Positions 25,417-32,796 of a DNA stretch of 40,488 nucleotides are shown one piece after another (within the stretch, counting starts at the first letter, position 1; every line of letters begins with the position of its first letter). The translations under genes and the position numbers were made by a program. Source of the stretch: DATAGF01 sp963813355 (GTDB taxonomy: Bacteria > Actinomycetota > Thermoleophilia > Miltoncostaeales > Miltoncostaeaceae); the NCBI GenBank assembly GCA_963813355.1, contig CAWEYS010000034.1:1-40488 (forward strand), given 5' to 3'. The notes beneath the pieces were generated by a model that saw only the letters and a program-made list of their open reading frames with translations, was not told the DNA's origin and did not search any database.

Positions 25417-25617
25417 CTAGTCGCGATCGAGCGCGTCCAGGCGGCGCTGTGCGAAGACGACGGAATCGTCGAGCCCGGCCTCGCGGGCGACGGCGAGGGC
25501 GCTCTCGTAGCGCGAGCGGGCGCGGGCGACCCGCTCGTCGCCGGTGCGGTTCTTGAGCGTGTTGTCGCCCGACAGCAGCAGCTGCCGGACGCGCCGTCGT
25601 GCCTCGTCCTCGATCAC
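25417..25617 (-). CDS. Small helical protein linked to the Get3-like pair
   Basis: 66 residues from a GTG: IEDEARRRVRQLLLSGDNTL, RTGDERVARARSRYESAL, AVAREAGLDDSVVFAQRRLDALDRD. All helical, charged, with no signal or membrane segment; the spacing resembles a single TPR-like repeat. It overlaps the gene upstream by GTGA and is followed by the first Get3-like ATPase, so the four genes form one operon. I do not recognise a family. Confidence 0.7.
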   Translation of the reverse strand: MIEDEARRRVRQLLLSGDNTLKNRTGDERVARARSRYESALAVAREAGLDDSVVFAQRRLDALDRD

Positions 25618-26660
25618 CTCGGCCCCTGGTGCTCGCCGTCGGCCATCGAGCTTACCGCCCGCTCGGCGGGCGGGACGCGGCCCAGCAGGTCGGCCAGCCG
25701 CTCGGCGCCCAGGGACGACGGCGACGGGCGCCCACGCGGGTCCGAGAGGTACAGCCGGGGGCGGATGGGCTCGACGCCGTCGAAGCGCCAGGTCCCCGGC
25801 TCGCGCTCCAGCTCCTGCAGGACCGGCAGGAGCGGTGCGAGGTCGACCCGCGCCGGCAGGGGCCGCGAGGCGTAGTCGACCCATGTCTCGTAGCGGTGCC
25901 GGAGCGTCAGGGTGCCGTCGGGCAGGGCGGTGAGGACCCGCATGCTGTCGGCGCGCGGGTGGACCGCCATGTCGTGCAGCGGCCGGGGTGCGCGGACGAT
26001 GGCGAGGTCGGCGCCGGGATGGTCCTCGACCGTGGCGCCGCCGGCGTCGATCAGGGCGGCGTCGGCCTCGACGCGCGCCCACTCGGGCTCCCAGAGGAGG
26101 CGGTAGCGGTCGGGGTCGGCCAGGAGGCCGCCCACCCTCGGCAGGATCGCCAGGTAGAGGGCGCCGGCGGGGTCGCGGCCGCCCGCGCCGGCCAGGGCCC
26201 TGCCGACCTCGGGGAAGGGGGTCGTGCCCCGCTCGGCCATCGCCATCGCCGCGATCGCCGCCCGCGCGGCCCAGGGGTCGGTCCACGTGCCGAAGTCACC
26301 GGCCTCGGCGGCCGCGACCGCCAGGCGCCGCTCCGGCGCGCCCTCGGCGGGGCGCGCGAGCAGCATCCAGATGCCGAAGAGGCCGTCCTCGTCGAAGTGG
26401 TTGTTGGTGACCGCCGCCACCTCGGGGCCCGAGGCGCCGGCCCGGAGGTACCGGTTGACGATCTCGGCGCTCGTGTCGGCCGCGAGCGCCGGGGGGGTGC
26501 CGGCGTCGGGCCAGTGCGACAGCGACAGGGCCGTGGCGGGCAGGCGGGCGCCGTCGACGACGACGTGGGGGACGCCGCCGAGATCCTCGGCGGGGACGAA
26601 CGCGGCGTCGTGGGCGACCCGCGGCAGGCGGCCGGGGTCGAGCTCGTCGCGGGGGGGCAT
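25614..26660 (-). CDS. Hypothetical protein of 348 residues heading the Get3-like operon
   Basis: Cytoplasmic by composition, no signal peptide. Blocks that look conserved: VPHVVVDGARLPATALSLSHW (early), AEIVNRYLRAG, VTNNHFDEDGLFGIWMLL (NNHFDEDG resembles the metal-binding strands of DHH-type phosphoesterases), FGTWTDPWAARAAIAAMAM, HDMAVHPRADSMRVL and LRHRYETWVDYAS. The His/Asp-rich motif could bind metal, but no enzyme family is certain. It starts 38 bases from the divergent coiled-coil protein gene and is the first gene of a tightly overlapping operon with the 66-aa protein and the two ATPases. Confidence 0.75.
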   Translation of the reverse strand: MPPRDELDPGRLPRVAHDAAFVPAEDLGGVPHVVVDGARLPATALSLSHWPDAGTPPALAADTSAEIVNRYLRAGASGPEVAAVTNNHFDEDGLFGIWMLLARPAEGAPERRLAVAAAEAGDFGTWTDPWAARAAIAAMAMAERGTTPFPEVGRALAGAGGRDPAGALYLAILPRVGGLLADPDRYRLLWEPEWARVEADAALIDAGGATVEDHPGADLAIVRAPRPLHDMAVHPRADSMRVLTALPDGTLTLRHRYETWVDYASRPLPARVDLAPLLPVLQELEREPGTWRFDGVEPIRPRLYLSDPRGRPSPSSLGAERLADLLGRVPPAERAVSSMADGEHQGPR

Positions 26661-26698
26661 GGACGCCGGAGGATAGCCCTGCTGAGATACTGCCCCCA

Positions 26699-27031
26699 GT
26701 GGACTTCGTCGTCGACAACGGGGTGGCCCTCTCGGCCATCCTCCTGGGTGTGGTCGTGCTGGCCGCCCTCGCGGTCCTGGCGCTGGCGGGCCTGAGGCTG
26801 TGGCGGCGGACGCGCGTGGCCCAGAAGCGGATCGGCCGCGAGACCGAGGCCCTCACCGCCCAGACCGAACGCCTCCAGGCGGCCCTCGCGGCCATGCCCG
26901 AGCGCCAGGCCGAGCTGCAGGGCGAGATCGCGTCGCTGCAGGGGCGCATCGCCGCCCTCCAGGTGCTGGTGCGCAGCGCCAACGAGGCGCAGCAGACCCT
27001 CCGCTCCCCCCTGCGCTACTTCGGCGGATGA
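26699..27031 (+). CDS. Membrane-anchored coiled-coil protein
   Basis: 110 residues from a GTG: one transmembrane helix (about residues 9-33, VALSAILLGVVVLAALAVL) followed by a cytoplasmic coiled coil rich in Glu, Gln and Leu (RETEALTAQTERLQAAL, ERQAELQGEIASLQGRIAAL) and a short tail SPLRYFGG. GATACT about 8 bases before the start suggests a leaderless transcript. Its TGA overlaps the ATG of the Ppx/GppA gene. Confidence 0.75.
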   Translation: MDFVVDNGVALSAILLGVVVLAALAVLALAGLRLWRRTRVAQKRIGRETEALTAQTERLQAALAAMPERQAELQGEIASLQGRIAALQVLVRSANEAQQTLRSPLRYFGG

Positions 27032-27963
27032 CCCCGGACGACCGCCTCGCGGTGGTCGATGTGGGCTCCAACTCGCTGCGCCTGTTCCTCTGCGAGGGCA
27101 TCGGCCCTGACGGCCCGCGCGGCAAGCGCGAGACGACCGTCATCGGGCTGCGCCGCGGGGCCGCGCCGGACGGGACCATCGCGCCGGACGCCCTCGAGCG
27201 CCTCGACCGGACGCTCGCGGGCTACGCCGAGGCCATCGACCGGTTCCGCCCTGCCCGCACCGTGCCCGTCGCGACCAGCGCGACGCGCGACGCGCCCAAC
27301 CGCGACGCCATCGCGGCCGTCGTCGAGGGGCGCCTGCGCGCGCCGATGCGCATCCTCACCGGGGAGGAGGAGGCGGCGGCGTCGTTCGCCGGCGCGCGCC
27401 TTGCGGTGGAGGGCGACGGGCCGGTCATGGTCGTCGACGTCGGCGGCGGGAGCACCGAGCTCGTGCGCGGCGGGCCGGCCGGGCCGAACGGCGCGGTCAG
27501 CCTCCAGCTCGGCGCCGTCCGCCAGACCGAGCGCCACCTGGCCCACGACCCGCCGCGGCCCGAGGAGCTCGCCGCGCTGCGCGAGGAGGCCCGCGGGCTG
27601 ATCGAGCCCGCCCTCGCGCAGATCGGCGGGCCCGCGCCGGTGGTCGGCGTCGCCGGGACCGCGACCTCGCTCGCCGCGATGGACATCGGCCGCTACGACC
27701 GCGACCGCGTGCACAGGCACCGCCTGTCCCTCGAGACGATCGACCGGCTCGCGGAGCGCCTGGCCGCCATGACCGTGGAGGAGCGGCGCGGAGTGCACGG
27801 GCTCGACCCCGAGCGGGCGCCGGTCATCGTGGCCGGGGCGCTGATCGTGGCCGAGGCGGTGAGGGCCGCCGGGAGCGGCGAGGCGATGATCAGCGAGACC
27901 GACCTCCTCGACGGCGTGGCCCTCGCGGCGACCGGCTCGCCGGTGATGTCGTTACCACTGTGA
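27028..27963 (+). CDS. Ppx/GppA-family exopolyphosphatase or pppGpp phosphatase
   Basis: 311 residues, the single ASKHA-fold Ppx/GppA domain. Visible motifs: phosphate 1 VVDVGSNSLRLFL (residues 8-20), the catalytic region SATRDAPNRDAI, ILTGEEEAAASFAGA, phosphate 2 VVDVGGGSTELV, VGVAGTATSLAAM and the late HGLDPERAPVIVAGALI. It removes phosphate from polyphosphate or pppGpp in the cytoplasm; members of this short form (about 310 residues) are common in actinomycetes. Coupled to the coiled-coil protein by ATGA. Confidence 0.9.
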   Translation: MTPDDRLAVVDVGSNSLRLFLCEGIGPDGPRGKRETTVIGLRRGAAPDGTIAPDALERLDRTLAGYAEAIDRFRPARTVPVATSATRDAPNRDAIAAVVEGRLRAPMRILTGEEEAAASFAGARLAVEGDGPVMVVDVGGGSTELVRGGPAGPNGAVSLQLGAVRQTERHLAHDPPRPEELAALREEARGLIEPALAQIGGPAPVVGVAGTATSLAAMDIGRYDRDRVHRHRLSLETIDRLAERLAAMTVEERRGVHGLDPERAPVIVAGALIVAEAVRAAGSGEAMISETDLLDGVALAATGSPVMSLPL

Positions 27964-27980
27964 CGAACTTTCCTTAGAAT
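27952..27980 (+). promoter_or_regulatory. Strong promoter for a leaderless small gene
   Basis: TTACCA (27952-27957), a 17-base spacer and TAGAAT (27975-27980). Six bases later comes the ATG at 27987, with no ribosome site, so the mRNA probably starts at the ATG. The promoter overlaps the end of the Ppx/GppA gene. Confidence 0.65.
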
Positions 27981-27986
27981 CCCGCC

Positions 27987-28208
27987 ATGAGCACCGCGGC
28001 CAACGGGGTCCCGTACACGTCGGCGCCCACCGACGTGATGCAGGGCCGCCGGACGATCCTCGCCACCGGCGCGAACATGCGCCACATCCGGCACGCGCAG
28101 ATCCTCGAGCGCTGGCCGATCCTCCCGGAGGGGTGGGCGAGGGCGGTGGAGACGGCGCGGCTGGAGTCGGTTGACCGGACTCCGGGGGCCGCGAGCTTCG
28201 GGCGCTGA
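27987..28208 (+). CDS. Small hypothetical protein of 73 residues
   Basis: MSTAANGVPYTSAP, VMQGRRTILATGANMRHIRH, AQILERWPILPEGWARAVETA. Cytoplasmic, with no signal peptide or membrane helix. It has its own promoter and then overlaps the next gene by 38 bases, so the oxidase is likely coupled to it. I do not recognise a family; the sharp promoter and good codon use argue that it is real. Confidence 0.65.
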   Translation: MSTAANGVPYTSAPTDVMQGRRTILATGANMRHIRHAQILERWPILPEGWARAVETARLESVDRTPGAASFGR

Positions 28209-29259
28209 CCCGGGAGGCGGTCCCGACCTCCTGATCGTCGGGGCCGGGGTGATCGGGCTGGCGACGGCGCTCGCCGCCCAGGATCGCGGCGCCCGCGTCA
28301 CGGTGCTCGAGGCCGAGGCGCCCGGCGCCGAGCAGTCGGTGGGCCCGGGGCGCATCTTCCGCCACATCCACGACCTGGACGAGCTCGTCCCGCTCGCCGT
28401 CGCGGCGCGGCGCGGCTGGGAGGAGGCCGGCGAGCGCTTCGGGCGACCGCTGGTCGACGACCGCGGCGCGCTGCTGGTGGGCGGCCCGCGCGACCGCTAC
28501 GCGGCGAGCCTGGCCGCGGCCGGCGTCGCCCACGAGCTGCTGGCGCCCGACGACCTGCCGCCGCAGCTCGCGCCGCTCGGCCGCGGGCTGCTCGACCCCG
28601 GCGGCGGGACGATCGACGCGGAGGCGTACGTCGCCGCCCTGGCCCGGGCGCTGGCCGACCGCATCGAGTTCGCGCCGGCGCGCGAGATCCTCGACGAGCC
28701 CGGGGGGCCCGCCGTGATCACCGACCACCGCCGCATCGACGCCGGGGCCGTGCTGATCAGCGCCGGGGCGGCCACGCCGGGGCTGGCCGCGCCGCTGGGG
28801 CTGGCCCCGCCGGTCGCCACGACCGAGCACCGCCGCGTCGCGTTCGGCGGCACGAGCGGGGAGGGGCTGCCGTGCGTCCTGGAGCGCTCGGCGACCCAGC
28901 CCATGAGCGGCTACCTCACGCCCCTCCCGGGCGGCGGCGTCTCCCTCGGCACCGGCGCGGCCGACGACCTGCCCGAGGACGACGCGGTCGCGCTGACGGC
29001 CGGCTACCTGGCCGCGATCCTCCCCGGCGCCGACCCGGCTCCGACCGGGGTGGTGCGCTGCGAGTCGACCGTCCTCGCGGGACACTCCGAGGCGCTCGGG
29101 CTCTACCGCGCCGACCGGGTCGCGGCGTTCGCCGGCGGCAACATGTTCAAGCACGCCCCGGCGCTCGGGCCTATGCTCGCGGAGGCGGTCCTGGAGGGCC
29201 GCGCCGATCCGCTCCTGGCGCCGCCGGAGGTCGCCTCCGCGCGGCCGGAGCGGCCGTAG
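28171..29259 (+). CDS. FAD-dependent amine oxidase (DAO family, glycine/sarcosine oxidase-like)
   Basis: 362 residues. N-terminal Rossmann fold with LLIVGAGVIGLATALAAQDRG and acidic end VTVLEAE, then GRIFRHIHDLDELVPLA. The substrate domain shows GGGTIDAEAYVAALARAL, and the C-terminal FAD return motif is AFAGGNMFKHAPALG. This fits DAO-type flavoproteins that oxidise secondary or primary amines. The start is uncertain: TTG at 28171 is used here, inside the small upstream gene. Close to the DUF1269 and class III aminotransferase genes downstream; together they could handle amino or amine compounds. Confidence 0.85.
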   Translation: MTGLRGPRASGADPGGGPDLLIVGAGVIGLATALAAQDRGARVTVLEAEAPGAEQSVGPGRIFRHIHDLDELVPLAVAARRGWEEAGERFGRPLVDDRGALLVGGPRDRYAASLAAAGVAHELLAPDDLPPQLAPLGRGLLDPGGGTIDAEAYVAALARALADRIEFAPAREILDEPGGPAVITDHRRIDAGAVLISAGAATPGLAAPLGLAPPVATTEHRRVAFGGTSGEGLPCVLERSATQPMSGYLTPLPGGGVSLGTGAADDLPEDDAVALTAGYLAAILPGADPAPTGVVRCESTVLAGHSEALGLYRADRVAAFAGGNMFKHAPALGPMLAEAVLEGRADPLLAPPEVASARPERP

Positions 29260-29288
29260 CAGGCAACGCACGGACAAAGGGGACCGTG

Positions 29289-29804
29289 ATGGCCAACGAG
29301 GACAGCACCTTCCTGCTCGTCGGGGCATATGCGAGCGTCGACGACGCCCAGGCCGACTACCAGGTGGTCAAGGACCTCCACGCCGAGAAGGTGATCGGCG
29401 GCTTCGACGCGGCCGTCATCACCAAGGACGACAAGGGCAAGGTGCACGTCAACAAGGACGAGACCGCCACCCGCAAGGGCGCCTGGGGCGGCCTCGGCGT
29501 CGGCGCGCTCGTCGGCCTGATCTTCCCGCCGTCGCTGATCGCCAGCGCCGCCGTGGGCGCGGCCGTGGGAGCCTTCGGCGGCCACCTGGCCAAGGGCCTG
29601 TCGCGCTCGGACATGAAGGACCTCGGCGACCTCCTCAACGCGGGCGAGGCCGGGCTGGTGGTGATCGGCGACTGGCGCCTGGAGGAGCGCATCGACGAGC
29701 TCCTGAGCCAGGCCGAGCGGCGCGAGGCCAAGGAGCTGCGCGACCTCGACAAGGCCGAGACCGAGGAGCAGATCGGCAGCCTGATGTCGGGGCAGGGGTC
29801 CTAG
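29289..29804 (+). CDS. DUF1269-family membrane protein
   Basis: 171 residues from an ATG with AAAGGGGA as ribosome site. N-terminal ferredoxin-like half (TFLLVGAYASVDDAQADYQV, GGFDAAVITKDDKG), then a central glycine-rich hydrophobic hairpin (GAWGGLGVGALVGLIF, AVGAAVGAFGGHLA) as in DUF1269 and general-stress membrane proteins. A charged helical C terminus (SQAERREAKELRDLDKAE) follows. It may modulate membranes or ion homeostasis; function not known. Downstream is the aminotransferase gene after only 6 bases. Confidence 0.85.
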   Translation: MANEDSTFLLVGAYASVDDAQADYQVVKDLHAEKVIGGFDAAVITKDDKGKVHVNKDETATRKGAWGGLGVGALVGLIFPPSLIASAAVGAAVGAFGGHLAKGLSRSDMKDLGDLLNAGEAGLVVIGDWRLEERIDELLSQAERREAKELRDLDKAETEEQIGSLMSGQGS

Positions 29805-29810
29805 GCGGCC

Positions 29811-31142
29811 ATGGCGGCGGCCGGCGGGCGCGACGGTGGTGGCCCGGGGTCGGGCGAGCCGGCGCTCTCGTCGGCTCAGCCCTCGATCACCGGCGTCGAG
29901 GCGGTGAGGGGCCAGGGCGCCTGGATCGAGTCCGCCGACGGCCGCGCCTACCTCGACCTGGCGGCGGGGATCGCCACCTGCAACCTCGGCCACAGCCACC
30001 CCGCCGTGATCGCGGCGGTGCTCGACCAGATGGAGCGGGTGATCCACCTCGGCGGGGTCTGCGGGCACGCGCCCCAGCGCGACCTCGCGACCCGGCTGGC
30101 CGGGATCGCGCCGGAGGGGATCGACCGGTTCCTCTTCTCCACCACCGGGTCGGAGGCCAACGAGGTCGCCATGCGGCTCGCCCGCACGGCCACGGGGCGT
30201 CCCGGCGTGGTGTGCTTCCGGGGCAGCTTCCACGGGCGCACCGCCGGAGCCCTGGCGGCCACGACCTCCAAGGCGGCGTTCCGCATGGGGCTGGGGGCCG
30301 GCGGCGCCCACGTCGCGCCCTTCCCGCGGCCGGACGAGCTGGGGCTGCCGGAGGAGGAGGCCGCCGACCACGCCCTCGCCGAGCTCGACCAGCTCCACCG
30401 GCACCAGCTCGCCCCCGAGGAGACCGCCTGCTACATGATCGAGCCGGTCCAGGGCCACGGCGGCTGCCACCCGGCCGGCCGGCGCTTCCTCGAGGGGCTC
30501 CGGGCGCGGGCCGACGCGAACGGGGCGCTCCTGCTCTTCGACGAGATCCAGACCGGCTTCGGGAGGACCGGCGACTGGTTCGCCGCCGGCACGTACGGCG
30601 TCGACCCGGACGTGATGACGATGGCGAAGGCGCTCGGCGGGGGATTCCCGCTGTCGGCGATCGGCGCCCGCGCCGAGCTGATGGCCGCCGTCCGGGCCGG
30701 CGACCACGGGTCGACCTTCGGGGGCAACCCGGTCTCGTGCGCGGCGGCCCTCGCCGGGATCGACGCCATGGAGGCCGAGGGCCTGCCCGAGCATGCGCGC
30801 ATCCTCGGTGAGCGGGCGATGGCGCGCCTCGCGGCGCTCGATGCCCGGCACCGGGGCCTCCGGGTGCGGGGCCTCGGGCTGATGATCGGCATCGAGGTCG
30901 GCTCGCCGGACGGCCTCCAGCCGCGCCCCGACGTGGCCGAGGCGATCCGGAGGCGCGCGCTGGAGGAGCGGGTCCTGGTGATCTGCTCCGGGCCGGAGGC
31001 CAACGTGATCCGGGTGCTGCCGCCGCTGGTGATCACCGACTCGGAGCTCGACCAGGCGCTCGGGGTGCTCGAGGCGGCCGCCGACGCCGAGCTCGGGGAG
31101 CCGGTCCCCGCCGATCAGCGACGGCCGAGCAGCTCCAGGTAG
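29811..31142 (+). CDS. Class III PLP aminotransferase (4-aminobutyrate/ornithine type)
   Basis: 443 residues. Fold type I PLP enzyme with LAAGIATCNLGHSHPAVI, TTGSEANEVAMRLART (cofactor phosphate site), FRGSFHGRTAGALA, the pyridine-stacking LLLFDEIQTGFGRTG and the PLP-lysine VMTMAKALGGGFPLSAI. The HGSTFGGNPVSC motif is typical of GABA, ornithine and beta-alanine transaminases. Substrate specificity not assigned. The frame begins MAAAGG, six bases after the DUF1269 stop; the first 20 residues may be dispensable. Overlaps the convergent CorA/SARP gene by 28 bases. Confidence 0.9.
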   Translation: MAAAGGRDGGGPGSGEPALSSAQPSITGVEAVRGQGAWIESADGRAYLDLAAGIATCNLGHSHPAVIAAVLDQMERVIHLGGVCGHAPQRDLATRLAGIAPEGIDRFLFSTTGSEANEVAMRLARTATGRPGVVCFRGSFHGRTAGALAATTSKAAFRMGLGAGGAHVAPFPRPDELGLPEEEAADHALAELDQLHRHQLAPEETACYMIEPVQGHGGCHPAGRRFLEGLRARADANGALLLFDEIQTGFGRTGDWFAAGTYGVDPDVMTMAKALGGGFPLSAIGARAELMAAVRAGDHGSTFGGNPVSCAAALAGIDAMEAEGLPEHARILGERAMARLAALDARHRGLRVRGLGLMIGIEVGSPDGLQPRPDVAEAIRRRALEERVLVICSGPEANVIRVLPPLVITDSELDQALGVLEAAADAELGEPVPADQRRPSSSR

Positions 31143-32680
31143 AGCGCCTGCGTCTCGGGGCTCGGGTCGACGCCCTGGGTCTGGCGCAGGATCGACCGGC
31201 AGGCGTGGAACTGGCGGAGGGCGAGCGGCATCCGCCCGGCCTCGGCGTGCGCGCGCATGACGCCGCGGTGGCCGGCCTCGTTCTCGGGGTCCGCCTCGAC
31301 GAGCGCCTCGAAATGCGCGATCGCCTCGTCGGGCCTGCCGTCGTCCAGCAGCGCCTCCGCGAGCCGCGCGCGCAGCGCCGCGAGCGCGCGCGCGCAGTCC
31401 TCGCGCACCTCGCGGGCCCAGTCCGCGTGCGGCCACTCGGGGCAGAACGGCCGCCCGTAGCGCTCCAGCGCCTCCGCGAGCCCGTCGCGGTCGAGGCCCG
31501 CGTCGTCCAGGCCGAGGAGGTCGTTGACGTCCCAGGAGTCGTCGGGGCCGAGCGCGGCGCGGCAGGTCGAGCCCTCGGCGGCGATCAGGCCCGTCGCCCC
31601 CGGGGCCTCCGGCGGATCGAGGGCCCTGCGCAGCCCGGCCAGCGACTCGGAGAGCGCGCGCGTCGCCCGGTCGGCGGGCTCGCCGGGCCACAGCCAGGCG
31701 AGCAGCTGCTCGCGCCCCACCGGCCGGCGCGCGGCGAGCAGGGCCGCGAGCAGCTCGCGGGCGCGCTCGCCCCCAAGCTCCGACGCGGCGACCGGGACCC
31801 CGCCCCGGCTCGCCTCGAAGCCGCCCAGGCTGGCGATCGCCACCGGCGGCCGCCCGGGCGCCGCGGAGGGCGGCTCCGGGGGGACGGTGGCGGCCGGGGC
31901 GGGCGCCTCCTCGGCCGGCCCGGCGTCGGCGAGCCTGAGCGCCTCGTCCAGCACGTCGCGGCTGAATGCGAGGTCGGCGACCAGGCCGTCCACGCGGTCG
32001 GCGACGTCGTGCAGGTAGGGCTGGGTGGTCTCGGGCACGAAGGGCGAGCGGCGCGAGGAGATCTCCGACAGCAGGTCGCGGGTGCGGGCGAGCACCCGCC
32101 GCATCACGAGCACCGAGGCGAGCAGGTCGGAGCCGTCGGCCGGGTGCGGCCGCCGGCCCGGCAGCGCCGCGGCCATCCGCAGCTCGTCGATGCGGTCGCC
32201 GAGGCCGCGCACGACCCCCTGGAGCCCGTCGGTGAGGTGCCCGACCAGCTCGAAGAGCAGGAAGCCGTGGGTACGGGCGAAGCGCGGGAACCCGTCCCGG
32301 TAGCGCTCGCGGAGGTCCTCGAAGTGGGTCGGCAGGCCGCGGTGCAGCGTCACGACGGCGCCGGGGGTCACCACGATCTCGCGCCGGTCGAGCACGAGCC
32401 CGTCGCCGTCCAGGCGCGCCCCGGTGAGGCTCAGCTGGAGGTGCTCGGCGCCGTACGCGGAGCCCACGGCGCCCGCCGCCTCCGGGTCGGCCGCGACGCC
32501 CGCGGGCACGAGGCCGGCGGCGGCGAGCGCGGCCACGGCCTCGGGGGCGGGGAGCTCGACGTCGACCCAGACGAAGCCCTCGCCGCCGCCGAGCTCGTGC
32601 CCGCCGGGCTCCAGGATGCGCTCGGTGTGCGTCCCCAGGTCGAGCCAGACGCCGTGCGCCGGTGGAACGATCGTCACCAT
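31115..32680 (-). CDS. CorA-like cytoplasmic domain fused to a SARP/BTAD transcriptional activator
   Basis: 521 residues with two unrelated domains. Residues about 35-250 match the cytoplasmic half of CorA Mg2+ channels: VVTPGAVVTLHRG, the helical THGFLLFELVGHLTDGL, RIDELRMAAALPG, LLASVLVMRRVLARTRDLL and PYLHDVADRVDGLVADLAF. The two transmembrane helices and the GMN pore motif that normally follow are absent, replaced by a Pro/Ala linker (251-278). Residues about 279-375 are an OmpR-like winged helix of SARP type (VAIASLGGFEASRGG ... RPVGREQLLAWLWPGEP). Residues about 385-521 form a BTAD TPR domain (HFEALVEADPENEAGHRGVM, ALRQFHACRSILRQ). A soluble, possibly ion- or ligand-sensing activator is inferred. 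It is divergent from the cyclase/AAA gene across 116 bases. Confidence 0.82.
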   Translation of the reverse strand: MVTIVPPAHGVWLDLGTHTERILEPGGHELGGGEGFVWVDVELPAPEAVAALAAAGLVPAGVAADPEAAGAVGSAYGAEHLQLSLTGARLDGDGLVLDRREIVVTPGAVVTLHRGLPTHFEDLRERYRDGFPRFARTHGFLLFELVGHLTDGLQGVVRGLGDRIDELRMAAALPGRRPHPADGSDLLASVLVMRRVLARTRDLLSEISSRRSPFVPETTQPYLHDVADRVDGLVADLAFSRDVLDEALRLADAGPAEEAPAPAATVPPEPPSAAPGRPPVAIASLGGFEASRGGVPVAASELGGERARELLAALLAARRPVGREQLLAWLWPGEPADRATRALSESLAGLRRALDPPEAPGATGLIAAEGSTCRAALGPDDSWDVNDLLGLDDAGLDRDGLAEALERYGRPFCPEWPHADWAREVREDCARALAALRARLAEALLDDGRPDEAIAHFEALVEADPENEAGHRGVMRAHAEAGRMPLALRQFHACRSILRQTQGVDPSPETQALYLELLGRR

Positions 32681-32796
32681 GCCGACCTCACCCCGAGGCG
32701 ACCCTACCTCCCCCGTGCCGGGCGGGGACAGGGCGTCGACGCTGGACCGCCCGGCGGCACCCGGAGTAGCGTCGCGACGGAGACGAGGAGCGGTCG
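32681..32796. promoter_or_regulatory. Divergent promoter region of the SARP fusion and the cyclase
   Basis: 116 bases. For the cyclase, TAGCGT near 32766-32771, with TGGACC upstream at an 18-base spacing, and a GAGGAG ribosome site before the ATG. TAGCGT is the same -10 sequence as at rpoD. A direct SARP-box repeat was looked for but not clearly found. Confidence 0.45.
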
